Positions 13,413 through 21,464 of a stretch of 64,000 nucleotides of DNA are shown piece by piece (position 1 is the stretch's first letter; every line of letters begins with the position of its first letter). This DNA is from CAXBYZ01 sp963980215 (GTDB taxonomy: Bacteria > Patescibacteriota > Microgenomatia > UBA1400 > CG1-02-47-37), in NCBI GenBank assembly GCA_963980215.1, contig CAXBYZ010000001.1, positions 1 to 64,000 of the forward strand. The letters run 5' to 3'. The notes below the pieces were generated by a model, which was not told where the DNA came from, ran no database searches, and saw nothing but the letters and a program-made list of their open reading frames with translations. A program made the position numbers and the translations under genes.

Positions 13413-15079
13413 GTAATAGATTTGATTTTTAGCTGTAAGGTTTTGTTGCCGTTCCACTCGTTTTTATCGATAGTGTAGATAATATCTATTTTTTGACCTG
13501 ATTTTAACTTGGTGGCTTTGGCGCCGAGATTAAAAGCGATGGCGGGCAGGTTGTCCTGCAGGGAGAGTCCTTGCAGGGTGAGTTTTAAGTGTTTTTGGTC
13601 TTGGCCAACGGTACGAAAATCTACAAGCTCAACCTTTTTACTAATAAAGAGGGGTGGTTTGTTGCCAAAACCGCTTGGTTCTAGTTTTTCTAGTTCTTCA
13701 AATAATTCCCAGTTAATATCTGAAAGGTTTAGCTGACAGTCTATGTTTATGGTTGGGGTAAGTTGGTCTTTGGTAAGTTCTTTTTCTGCTAAATCTTCTA
13801 GCCTCTTTTGAACTTCTGGTAAGTTAACGTTTTTAACAGTAAAGCCGGCGGCCATTTGGTGACCACCGTGTTCTAAGATTATGTCTTCCATGCTTCTAAT
13901 AGCTTTTAAAACATTAAAACCTTTGATGGATCTAGCTGAGGCTTTTGAAAATGTTTCTCCCATGGAGACGACAAAGGCTGGTTTGTAGTATTTTTCTACT
14001 AAACGGCTGGCAACTAGACCAACAATACCTTCATGGTAAGACTGGTGTTGAACAAAATTTAGTTTCTTCTTTGATTGGTTGTGCTCGATTATTTGATTGT
14101 TGGCATGAAAGTACATCTTCATGGTTTTGTCTTGTCTTTCTAGGTTGGTTTGGTTTAGGTTGTTGGCTAGTTTGTTGGCTTTTTCTAGACTGGTGGTGCA
14201 GAGAAGTCTTAGAGAATCTAGAGCGTGTTCGAGTCTGGCCATGGCGTTTAACCTGGGACCAATCATATAGCCAATTTGGTAAGTGGCGATGGTTGGTAAC
14301 TCTATCTTTGAAACTGAAGCGAGGGCATTTAAACCAATTCTTTTGGATTGTTTTAGTGACTCTAGGCCAAATTTAACTAAGGAGCGATTGGCTTTGGTAA
14401 GAGGAACCATGTCTGCGATAGTACCAATGGCAACTAGTTCTAGTGAAGTTTCTAGGTCTTTTAACTCTCTTGCTAAAAACCAAGAAACACCAACACCAGC
14501 TAACTTTGTGGTGTGAACAACACTAACTACTTTTGGGTAGTAGGGTTTTTTGTTTTTTACTTTTGGTTGGTGGTGGTCGGTGATGATGACATCGATACCC
14601 TTTTTGGCGGCATACTCAGAGCCTTTGAAAGCTGAGATGCCGTTATCTACAGTGATGATTAACTGACAGGGTCCATCCTTGTCAGAGAGAATTTGGTCGA
14701 TGCCATCTGGAGATAGACCACGGATAGTGTCGCCTCTTCCGGGAATGTAGGGCATGACCTTGGCTTTTAAAGCGTGAAGAGATTCCCATAAGACTGCTGT
14801 AGAAGTGATGCCGTCGGCATCGTAGTCTCCGTAGATATAGATTAGCTCTTTATTCTTGATGGCTTTTTTGATACGAGTGACGGCTTTTTTTAGTTGAACT
14901 TTGTTAATACCCACATCCTCTGGTTTAATTTTTTCTGGATCGATAGGGTTTAGAAAATCTTTTTGGTCTGCTTTGGTTTTTATGCCTCGATTAATTAAGA
15001 TAGCAGAGATAATTTTATCTCGTCTTTTTTTGAGATCAGTATCTTTTATTTTTGATTTGATTTTTATTATCTTATCCAT
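13409..15079 (-). CDS. recJ: Single-stranded-DNA exonuclease RecJ
   Basis: 5'-3' ssDNA exonuclease of the DHH family, used in recombination and mismatch/base excision repair. From ATG 15079 it has 556 residues, near the normal core size. Motifs: YGDYDADGITS, LIITVDNGISA, VIITDHHQPK (DHH), and the DHHA1-type region GHQMAAGFTV. The track-long extension upstream of 15079 would run into the divergent cca gene and is rejected. The last 51 codons are duplicated at 12711-12863; the stop TGA lies in the antitoxin -35 box. Confidence 0.93.
   Translation of the reverse strand: MDKIIKIKSKIKDTDLKKRRDKIISAILINRGIKTKADQKDFLNPIDPEKIKPEDVGINKVQLKKAVTRIKKAIKNKELIYIYGDYDADGITSTAVLWESLHALKAKVMPYIPGRGDTIRGLSPDGIDQILSDKDGPCQLIITVDNGISAFKGSEYAAKKGIDVIITDHHQPKVKNKKPYYPKVVSVVHTTKLAGVGVSWFLARELKDLETSLELVAIGTIADMVPLTKANRSLVKFGLESLKQSKRIGLNALASVSKIELPTIATYQIGYMIGPRLNAMARLEHALDSLRLLCTTSLEKANKLANNLNQTNLERQDKTMKMYFHANNQIIEHNQSKKKLNFVQHQSYHEGIVGLVASRLVEKYYKPAFVVSMGETFSKASARSIKGFNVLKAIRSMEDIILEHGGHQMAAGFTVKNVNLPEVQKRLEDLAEKELTKDQLTPTINIDCQLNLSDINWELFEELEKLEPSGFGNKPPLFISKKVELVDFRTVGQDQKHLKLTLQGLSLQDNLPAIAFNLGAKATKLKSGQKIDIIYTIDKNEWNGNKTLQLKIKSIT
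13425..13577. repeat. 153-bp direct repeat, copy B (inside recJ)
   Basis: Identical to 12711-12863. Codes for the C-terminal 51 residues of recJ before the cassette-specific KSIT end. Together with copy A it frames the toxin-antitoxin pair. Confidence 0.92.
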
Positions 15080-15085
15080 AACGGT

Positions 15086-15092
15086 TATAATC
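15086..15092. promoter_or_regulatory. Overlapping -10 boxes for recJ and cca in a 20-bp gap
   Basis: Plus strand TATAAT (15086-15091) ends 8 nt before the cca ATG (15100). Minus strand GATTAT (15092-15087) ends 7 nt before the recJ ATG (15079). The whole intergenic region is 20 bp, so both mRNAs should be leaderless. Confidence 0.6.
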
Positions 15093-15099
15093 ATAACAT

Positions 15100-16443
15100 A
15101 TGGAAGTTTTGCTACCGAAACTAGTCGTAAAAGTGATGGGGGTGCTGGAAAAGGCCGGATTTGAAGTATATGTGGTAGGAGGAGCGGTGAGAGATTTGCT
15201 TTCAAAAAAGAAAGTTTATGATTGGGATTTTACTACTAATGCAAAGCCTGAAGAAATTACTAAACTTTTTGAAGATAGTTTTTATGATAATGCTTTTGGA
15301 ACAGTTGGAGTAGCTGAAAAACATTTGGGTGGTGATGGTGATGGTGTTTTTGAGATAACTACTTTTAGAAGTGAGGGAAAGTATAGTGATAAACGCCGAC
15401 CAGATAAAGTGGTTTGGGGGAAGAGTTTGGATGAAGATTTAAAGAGAAGAGATTTTACTATTAATGCGATGGCGATTGATAAGAATCTAAAGATTATTGA
15501 TCCATTTGATGGCCAGAAAGACTTGAAAGCTAAGATTGTAAAGGCGGTGGGTGCAGCTGATGTACGATTTAATGAGGATGCATTAAGAATGATGAGAGCT
15601 ATTCGAATTGCTGCTCAACTAGGATTTATTATTGAAGAAAAAACCTTGAAAGCTATTAGCAAGAACTCAAAACTGATTAATAAAATTGCACTTGAGAGAG
15701 TGAGAGATGAGTTTTTAAAGATTATTGCTTCTGACTACCCAAAAGATGGGGTTTTGATGTTGTTTAGTAGTGGTTTACTTGAACTTATTATTCCTGAGTT
15801 GATTGAGATGCGTGGAGTTGATCAAGCTGGGCACCACACAAAAGATGTGTGGAACCATAGTTTGGATGCACTTGAAGCCTGTCCATCTAGTAATGTGATT
15901 GTGCGGCTTGCTACCCTACTTCATGATGTAGGTAAGCCAAAAGCCAATATGGATCGAGGGGTGGGTAAAGAGATTACTTTTTATAACCATGAGGTGATTG
16001 GAGCCAGAATGGTGAAGAAGATTGCCAGAAGACTTAAGATGAGCAAAAAACAGATTGATTTACTCTGGCTACTGGTACGCTGGCATATGTTTGCATATGA
16101 TAGCCACATGACAGATAAATCAATTCGAAGATTTATTAAAAGAGTGGGGGTAGAGAATATTTCTAAAATGATGGATTTGAGGGTTGGTGATCGAGTCGGG
16201 GGTGGAACTAAGGCAACTAGCTGGAGACTGGAAGAGTTGAAAAAAAGAATTGTGGAAGTTCAAAAAACGCCAATGCAAGTGAAAGACTTGAAAGTATCTG
16301 GCCATGATGTGATGGAGATTTTAGAGATTAAGGGTGGGAAAAAAGTGGGTGAGGTTTTAAATATCTTATTTGAGGAAGTGATGGAAGATAGCGAGAAAAA
16401 TGAGAGGGAGTACTTGTTAAAGAGGGTTAAGGAAGTTAAATAA
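15100..16443 (+). CDS. cca: CCA-adding tRNA nucleotidyltransferase (class II, with HD domain)
   Basis: Adds or repairs the CCA end of tRNA, required here because tRNA genes lack CCA. 447 residues: head nucleotidyltransferase domain with VYVVGGAVRDLLS and YDWDFTT (metal-binding D-x-D), RRDFTINAMAID, the RRMRAIRIA-like segment FNEDALRMMRAIRIAAQLG, then an HD domain (HTKDVWNHSLDAL, LATLLHDVGKP). Could also be a poly(A) polymerase relative, but the tRNA context favours CCA. Divergent from recJ; ends 13 nt before a REP-like hairpin with a T tract. Confidence 0.9.
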   Translation: MEVLLPKLVVKVMGVLEKAGFEVYVVGGAVRDLLSKKKVYDWDFTTNAKPEEITKLFEDSFYDNAFGTVGVAEKHLGGDGDGVFEITTFRSEGKYSDKRRPDKVVWGKSLDEDLKRRDFTINAMAIDKNLKIIDPFDGQKDLKAKIVKAVGAADVRFNEDALRMMRAIRIAAQLGFIIEEKTLKAISKNSKLINKIALERVRDEFLKIIASDYPKDGVLMLFSSGLLELIIPELIEMRGVDQAGHHTKDVWNHSLDALEACPSSNVIVRLATLLHDVGKPKANMDRGVGKEITFYNHEVIGARMVKKIARRLKMSKKQIDLLWLLVRWHMFAYDSHMTDKSIRRFIKRVGVENISKMMDLRVGDRVGGGTKATSWRLEELKKRIVEVQKTPMQVKDLKVSGHDVMEILEIKGGKKVGEVLNILFEEVMEDSEKNEREYLLKRVKEVK

Positions 16444-16456
16444 GACAATTACCTCT

Positions 16457-16481
16457 ATCACACCTTAGAGGTGTGATTTTT
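16457..16481. repeat. REP-like palindrome, left of RAYT; also terminator-like
   Basis: TCACACCTTAGAGGTGTGA with one more A/T pair on each side (16457-16477): 9-bp arms, TAG loop. Followed by TTTTT, so it probably ends the cca transcript. Identical copies at 17187-17207, 42099-42119 and 54584-54604. Confidence 0.85.
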
Positions 16482-17154
16482 ATTCTTCGAAGTCGAGCAT
16501 GACTTTTTTGATGTTTTGAAGATTTCTTTGATGGTCGGCGTGATCGTAAACAAAATTTCGATATGAATTTTTTTGCTTAAAGTAACTTAGAACAATATCT
16601 TTTTGACAGTAGTTGGTATTGGTTAGATGTAGGTATTCAGGTAAAGATGAGTATTGATACTTATCTAACTGATTAATATTTTCCGCCAAACCGGCACTGT
16701 AGGGATTTAAGTGGATGTAGCGAGAGAGATGTAGTAATTGTGACTCTGTCTCAACTAAAACAGATTTAAATTTACCTTGAAAAATGGGGCCAATTCTTTT
16801 ATTTTTTGTATTAAAATATCGAGTATAACTATTGGCAAATTTACTCATAAAATTAGAGATGCCGTTGTCAACTGATTGCTCTAACAGTAAGTGAAAATGG
16901 TTCGGCATAAAACAATAACTAATTATTTTTACTAAATGCTGTTTAGGTTTGTTGGGCTTTTTATCTTTATCGAGGAATTGTTGACGAGAAAAATAGGAAA
17001 ATCTAATTTTTGGAGATTCTTCTTGATAATAAAGCAGGGTATCTAGGCAGCGCCAATAGTGTCTTTCGTCTAAGAAAATTGGCATTGAAGCAACTCCGCG
17101 GTTAAAGATGTGATAAATGCTGTCTGTAATTAGAGGAGTTTTTCTCCCAGGCAT
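16480..17154 (-). CDS. REP-associated tyrosine transposase (RAYT, Y1/HUH family)
   Basis: 224 residues. RAYT proteins are single-strand DNA transposases related to IS200/IS605 TnpA that act on REP palindromes. Motifs: SIYHIFNRGVA at the N-terminus, the HUH motif in YCFMPNHFHLLLEQ, the catalytic Tyr region ANSYTRYFN, GPIFQGKFKSVLV and SRYIHLNPYSAGL. Identical palindromes lie just outside both ends (16457-16477 and 17187-17207), the layout expected if it mobilises them. The ATG lies 6 nt after TATAAT (17161-17166). No frameshift, so possibly active. Confidence 0.93.
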   Translation of the reverse strand: MPGRKTPLITDSIYHIFNRGVASMPIFLDERHYWRCLDTLLYYQEESPKIRFSYFSRQQFLDKDKKPNKPKQHLVKIISYCFMPNHFHLLLEQSVDNGISNFMSKFANSYTRYFNTKNKRIGPIFQGKFKSVLVETESQLLHLSRYIHLNPYSAGLAENINQLDKYQYSSLPEYLHLTNTNYCQKDIVLSYFKQKNSYRNFVYDHADHQRNLQNIKKVMLDFEE

Positions 17155-17160
17155 ATTTTT

Positions 17161-17166
17161 ATTATA
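17161..17166 (-). promoter_or_regulatory. RAYT -10 box (leaderless spacing)
   Basis: Minus-strand TATAAT ends 6 nt before the RAYT ATG; no SD. The REP palindrome at 17187-17207 lies where a -35 would be sought. Confidence 0.5.
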
Positions 17167-17186
17167 ACATTCATCTACCTACCCCC

Positions 17187-17207
17187 ATCACACCTTAGAG
17201 GTGTGAT
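17187..17207. repeat. REP-like palindrome, right of RAYT, forms the secF C-terminus
   Basis: Same 21-bp palindrome as at 16457. Read on the minus strand it encodes HTSKV and the TGA stop of SecF. Confidence 0.9.
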
Positions 17208-18081
17208 GTTTGGCCTTGAGATCCTCCCAGAGGACAAGGAGGGGGGCAGCGGTGAAGGTGGATGAGTAGGTGCCTGAGATAGTACCAATAAGTAGAGCAA
17301 AGACGAACCACTTGGTGGTGTCGCCACCCAAAAGATAGAGGGCAAGCAACATGAATATAATTGTTAAGGAGTTGTTGACTGATCGACCAAGAGTCTCGGT
17401 GACAGCTTTGTTGACTAGGTCTGTGTAGGACAGCCTGGGGTAAAGTTTGATGGATTCTCGGATACGATCGTAGACGACGATGGTGTCGTGAACTGAGAAA
17501 GAGAGAATGGTAAGGATGGCGGTGACAAAGAGAGCATCGACTTCAACTCCCCTAGTGACACCTAGGTAACTAAAGATACCAACAGTAATAAAAGTGTCGT
17601 GAAGCATGGCCAAGATTGCACAGATACCGTACTTTTTATCTTTAAATCTAGTGGCTACGAAAACTAGGATAAAACCGGCAGCGATAAAGACACCGATGAG
17701 AGTTTTTTTGATTAACTCTTTACCCATGGTTGGACCGACTGTCTCGAAACGAGTTTCTTCTACCTCCCCTAGCTGGTCTTCTAGGGTTTGTTTTATGGCT
17801 TGATTGGTTTCTTGATCGAACTGCTGAGCTTTAATGACAAAAATGTTGTTTTCTTGTTGTATAGCTTGATTTAAGATAACGGTATCTTCAACAAGATTGG
17901 TAATTTTATCTAGTGACAACTCTTGGTCTTCTTTTGGAGTGATTGATATCTCTAAGATAGTTCCCCCAGTAAAGTCGACTGCTGGTTTTAGCCCGTGCTT
18001 GATTAGAAAAAAACTACTGGGAATCAGAAATAGTAAGGAGAAGAGAAAATAAAGTGTTTTGTACTTCATGAAGTTGATCAT
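17188..18081 (-). CDS. secF: Protein translocase subunit SecF
   Basis: 297 residues. SecF works with SecD in the membrane to drive late translocation using the proton gradient. Seen: first membrane segment, the VDFTGGTILEIS motif of the RND-like first loop, then five more helices after residue 130 with FSVHDTIVVYDRIRE. Starts 6 nt after the secD stop. The last residues HHTSKV and the stop codon come from a REP-like palindrome, so the natural end may have been replaced. Confidence 0.95.
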   Translation of the reverse strand: MINFMKYKTLYFLFSLLFLIPSSFFLIKHGLKPAVDFTGGTILEISITPKEDQELSLDKITNLVEDTVILNQAIQQENNIFVIKAQQFDQETNQAIKQTLEDQLGEVEETRFETVGPTMGKELIKKTLIGVFIAAGFILVFVATRFKDKKYGICAILAMLHDTFITVGIFSYLGVTRGVEVDALFVTAILTILSFSVHDTIVVYDRIRESIKLYPRLSYTDLVNKAVTETLGRSVNNSLTIIFMLLALYLLGGDTTKWFVFALLIGTISGTYSSTFTAAPLLVLWEDLKAKHHTSKV

Positions 18082-18086
18082 AGTAG

Positions 18087-18103
18087 TTTAGGTTCGGAAC
18101 CTA
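18087..18103. repeat. AGGTTCGGAACCT palindrome at secD end
   Basis: TTAGGTTC-G-GAACCTAA, 8-bp arms. On the minus strand it encodes the last residues (FRT) and stop of SecD. Similar AGGTTxCGAACCT hairpins occur near 39137, 60251 and 61790. Confidence 0.6.
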
Positions 18104-19461
18104 ATTCTCCTCATTAAGGTTCTGGTGACAATAATACCGGTGAATAAACTGATAATAACTCCAACTAATAAAGTAATGGCAAAGCCTCGAACCATTCCGG
18201 AGGTATTTAGAAAACTAAAGTTAAATGGATTAATTAAAACTAGACTAGTAATGATAGTGGCTATGTTGGCGTCTTTGATTGAGTCCCAAGCTCGACCAAA
18301 ACCCAACTCTAGGGCAACTGCAAAAGGACGACCGCTTCTTAACTCTTCTTTGAGTCTCTCAAAGATTAAAATATTACTATCGACAGCCATGCCAACAGAT
18401 AGAATGAAACCGGCAATACCTGGAAGTGTTAGGGTGACAGGGATGAGCTTGTAGATAGATAGGGTGATAAGACCGTAGATAAGAAGAGCAATGTTGGCCA
18501 GCAAACCATTGAGACCATATAGAAGAACCATAAATAACATAACTAGACCTAATCCAACTGAACCAGCGATGATACTTTTTTGAATTGAGTTTTGGCCAAG
18601 AGTGGCGGAGATGTTTTTTTGTTCGATAATCTTAATTGGAACCGGAAGAGCTCCGGCGTTTAGTTGGATGGATAGTTCTGAAGCGGCCTCTGGAGTGAAG
18701 TTACCGGAAATGACGGCTCGACCGTCTTTGATTTCTTCGTTGACAGTAGGAGCGGTGACTAACTGGTTGTCTAGAAATATGGCTACTGGTCTATTAATAT
18801 TTCGTGAAGTGATGTCGGCAAATTTTTCTGAACCTTCTTTGGTAAACTCTAAGCCAACTACCGGCTGGTTAGCAGCTCCCTGACCACTAGAAAATGAGAC
18901 AAGGGATTTTTTTAGATCTTTACCGGTAAGACCGGTGGACTCGAATGAAAAAACACGGGCAAAGGCTGATGGACTAGCGTAGTTGACTTCATTGGCGTCT
19001 TGGCTAGTGTCTTCTCTAAAGTCTAGCTGAGCAGTTTGACCAATTAAATTGATAGCTTGTTCAACTTCTTGAACCCCCGGGAGTTCGACGATGATTCGAT
19101 AAGAGTCTTTTACTAAAGAAGTTTTGACGATTGATTCACTAACACCGTAAAGGTCGACTCTTCTGGTAATAATTTCTTTGGCTGATTCTAGAGCATTGGC
19201 TTTATCTAGTTCTTCGATTAGGCTCATATCTGTTTCTAAAACTAAGTGAGTGCCACCTTGAAGATCTAAGCCCTTTTTTAGGTTTAGATCCCGAGTAAAA
19301 GTTGATGAACCTAACTTTAGATTAATGCTTGGATGTGAGATGGTGGTGGAGAAATTTTTGTTGAATATGTTGATATTTATGGGGATGTTTGGAAGGTTTA
19401 TGTAGATACAAATTAAAACCAATAGAAAAATTTGGAAGAGACGATTTTTGAGTAACTTCAT
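18088..19461 (-). CDS. secD: Protein translocase subunit SecD
   Basis: 457 residues. Partner of SecF. One N-terminal helix, then a large external part with GLDLQGGTHLVLE and IVELPGVQEVEQA, then the six-helix RND-like half with GFILSVGMAVDSNILIFERLKEEL. Shorter than E. coli SecD (615), normal for compact forms. Overlaps the upstream AbrB-like gene by 4 nt, so it belongs to the operon that starts with the HTH-nucleotidyltransferase gene. Its end is coded by an AGGTTCGGAACCT palindrome. Confidence 0.95.
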   Translation of the reverse strand: MKLLKNRLFQIFLLVLICIYINLPNIPININIFNKNFSTTISHPSINLKLGSSTFTRDLNLKKGLDLQGGTHLVLETDMSLIEELDKANALESAKEIITRRVDLYGVSESIVKTSLVKDSYRIIVELPGVQEVEQAINLIGQTAQLDFREDTSQDANEVNYASPSAFARVFSFESTGLTGKDLKKSLVSFSSGQGAANQPVVGLEFTKEGSEKFADITSRNINRPVAIFLDNQLVTAPTVNEEIKDGRAVISGNFTPEAASELSIQLNAGALPVPIKIIEQKNISATLGQNSIQKSIIAGSVGLGLVMLFMVLLYGLNGLLANIALLIYGLITLSIYKLIPVTLTLPGIAGFILSVGMAVDSNILIFERLKEELRSGRPFAVALELGFGRAWDSIKDANIATIITSLVLINPFNFSFLNTSGMVRGFAITLLVGVIISLFTGIIVTRTLMRRIRFRT

Positions 19462-19646
19462 AATGTTTGAATGTTGCTTTCGATAGAAAGTTGTTTGGCA
19501 CCCTTGAAGGTGTAGATAACTTGGCCAGTTTCTAGAATGGTTTTAACTTTGACTTGGTCTCCAGTTTTGACACCAACTGATTTAACAAATTTTGAGGGAA
19601 TAGTAACCCCGATACTGTTGCCGACTTTCATGACTTGTTGTTTCAT
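19458..19646 (-). CDS. AbrB/MazE-like swapped-hairpin DNA-binding protein
   Basis: 62 residues. MKVGNSIGVTIPSKFVKSVGVKTGDQVKVK is the classic SpoVT/AbrB swapped-hairpin pattern of small dimeric DNA-binding proteins and MazE-type antitoxins. No toxin gene is next to it: it lies 5 nt after the HTH-nucleotidyltransferase gene and overlaps secD by 4 nt. It may regulate this operon; that is inference. Confidence 0.8.
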   Translation of the reverse strand: MKQQVMKVGNSIGVTIPSKFVKSVGVKTGDQVKVKTILETGQVIYTFKGAKQLSIESNIQTL

Positions 19647-19651
19647 GTGGC

Positions 19652-20236
19652 TTAACTAACCATTTCTTCTTCGTCACCGATTAACATGACTCGGCCACTT
19701 GATAGAATATTTTGGATAAAAGGATCGCGACGGGATTTTCTAAATTGAAATTCATCTATAGCCATGGGGGCGTAGTTGATTTCTTTTTCTCTAACTGATT
19801 CTGACTTTCTAACTAACTTATTTAACTCGGCCATATTGACAGCACCAACCACCAAGAGATCAATATCTTCCTCTGACTTTCTGGGCATTTGTCTAGCGTA
19901 ACGACCAGAGAGCATGGCAAACTTAATGTTGCCAATTTTGTTTTTGTGCTTGATGATGTCTGCGCCTAAACCAACAGTTTTAGCTGTCAAGCTAATTAGC
20001 TCTTGGTAGAAAGGATAGGTTTTGACAAAGAAGTAGTAAAGGCGATTACCTCGAGGTTCTTTTTTTACTAAACCTCTTTCTTCCATTCTAGCTAGTTCTC
20101 TTCGAACGGCATTGATCTCTTCATTGGTGCTTCTAACTAATTGACGAACATAGAACATTTCTGAAGGATCTTTAAGAAAAGTTTGAATTAACTTTACTCT
20201 TACCTTTGAGACAAATAAATCTTTAAGGTTGGCCAT
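19652..20236 (-). CDS. Winged-helix regulator fused to nucleotidyltransferase-like domain
   Basis: 194 residues. The N-terminal half (about 1-75) is an ArsR-like winged helix (SEMFYVRQLVRSTNEEINAVRRELARMEERGLVKKEPRGNRLYYF). The C-terminal half has the MNT-type nucleotidyltransferase pattern (SGRYAR...SEEDIDLLVVG) seen in minimal nucleotidyltransferases. Such fusions are frequent in archaea and CPR; their targets are unclear. AAAGGAGG lies 3 nt before the ATG, a close but strong SD. Leads the operon with abrB-like, secD and secF. Confidence 0.8.
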   Translation of the reverse strand: MANLKDLFVSKVRVKLIQTFLKDPSEMFYVRQLVRSTNEEINAVRRELARMEERGLVKKEPRGNRLYYFFVKTYPFYQELISLTAKTVGLGADIIKHKNKIGNIKFAMLSGRYARQMPRKSEEDIDLLVVGAVNMAELNKLVRKSESVREKEINYAPMAIDEFQFRKSRRDPFIQNILSSGRVMLIGDEEEMVS

Positions 20237-20262
20237 GGGCCTCCTTTGTCGAGCAGATGTTA

Positions 20263-21450
20263 TTAATAATCAACTTTTGTACCGACTGGTAGGGCGGATA
20301 TCCAGATACGCCCTGGATTAAACTTAATCTCTTTACCTTTTTCGTCAAAGAAAGTAGTTCTCTTGAGACGACTGGCTTTGGCCCATGTGCCTTCAATTAG
20401 ATCACCGTCTTTGACGATGTAGGCTTTACCTTTTCCGGTAGTACCAAGTAGTAAGTGAACGTTACCTGGGTAGCCGTCGTTGGCTTTTCTTTCGGTAACA
20501 AACTGGAGAACGAGGTTTTTGGTGGAGAGTTGTTCATCTAGATTGATATCCATATGAGGCTTGGCTCCATTGGTTCTTTTATAGGTGTTGGTTTCTTGAT
20601 CATATTTCCAAGAAACGGCGTAGTTTTCGTCTTCCCAAAAGTTGTAGTCAATCGTGGTAATGGGACCGGTTTCACTTGACTCTTCTTTAACAAAGCTCCA
20701 TGGTAGGTAGTCGTCTGCCCACTCTTCCTTGTCTTCGTTAATGTTAGTGTAGCCACGTTTTTCTCCGATAGCCCAGAGTTTTTCGGTAGTGCTGTACATG
20801 GTGTGTTCGGTGGCCACGGTACGACCAAGTCTTTCGTAGTCACGCCAAAAAGTGGGGTAACCAATAGAGAATTGGTTCATATCTGTGGCTCCACCCCAAC
20901 CATAAGTGTTGATCTGACCTAAAGCGTTGGCTGGTCCGGGGGTGTTGGCTCCACCGACGTGAGCGTAGAGGGGGAAGTTGTATTCTGAAGCCCAGTCTAG
21001 AAAATATGTGCGAGCACTTCTGATTGGACCTAGAATGGAGTCATAAGCTGAAGCTTGGCAGTAAAAAACTGCCATAAATCTGGTGATACCACCCTCGGCA
21101 ACGGCTTCATAAATTATGTCTGCATCGGATAAACCAGATTGAGGCCTGGACTCTAGATGGTTTTCGATCATGACGGCTAGTGGTCTTCTTGATTCCCAGA
21201 CTTTTTGTTCTGCTTTGGTGTAGCTAGCTCCATTTAGAGGACAAGTGGCTGACTTTGAACCGGAGATATCAAAGAGGGATTTTCTGGAGGAGTTTGCCTC
21301 TTGTTCTTCACTACCAATTCCGTCTGGCAAAGGGGAGGTAAAGATAGAGCCTGATTTTGAGAGGTAGGTAAATGTAGCGTATGAGAAACCGGTTGAGAGT
21401 AAGTAAATTCCAAGACCGAGGAAGATTGCTAATGATTTTTTCTTGTTCAT
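20263..21450 (-). CDS. DUF3048 (YerB-like) envelope protein
   Basis: 395 residues. One N-terminal membrane segment (about 7-28), then the DUF3048 signature RRPLAVMIENHLESRPQSGLSDADIIYEAVAEGG...RFMAVFYC and GPIRSARTYFLDWASEYN, AHVGGANTPGP. YerB-family proteins are exported; their function is not settled, though cell-wall or DNA-repair links have been suggested. SD AAAGGAAAG precedes the ATG. Lies 14 nt after the DUF4446 gene, same strand. Confidence 0.85.
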   Translation of the reverse strand: MNKKKSLAIFLGLGIYLLSTGFSYATFTYLSKSGSIFTSPLPDGIGSEEQEANSSRKSLFDISGSKSATCPLNGASYTKAEQKVWESRRPLAVMIENHLESRPQSGLSDADIIYEAVAEGGITRFMAVFYCQASAYDSILGPIRSARTYFLDWASEYNFPLYAHVGGANTPGPANALGQINTYGWGGATDMNQFSIGYPTFWRDYERLGRTVATEHTMYSTTEKLWAIGEKRGYTNINEDKEEWADDYLPWSFVKEESSETGPITTIDYNFWEDENYAVSWKYDQETNTYKRTNGAKPHMDINLDEQLSTKNLVLQFVTERKANDGYPGNVHLLLGTTGKGKAYIVKDGDLIEGTWAKASRLKRTTFFDEKGKEIKFNPGRIWISALPVGTKVDY

Positions 21451-21464
21451 AATAATACTTTCCT

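Noticed and set aside
13409..15205. Longer recJ start at 15205
   Set aside because: The extra 42 residues lie across the cca start and upstream of the -10 box; homology begins at MDKIIKIKSK (15079).
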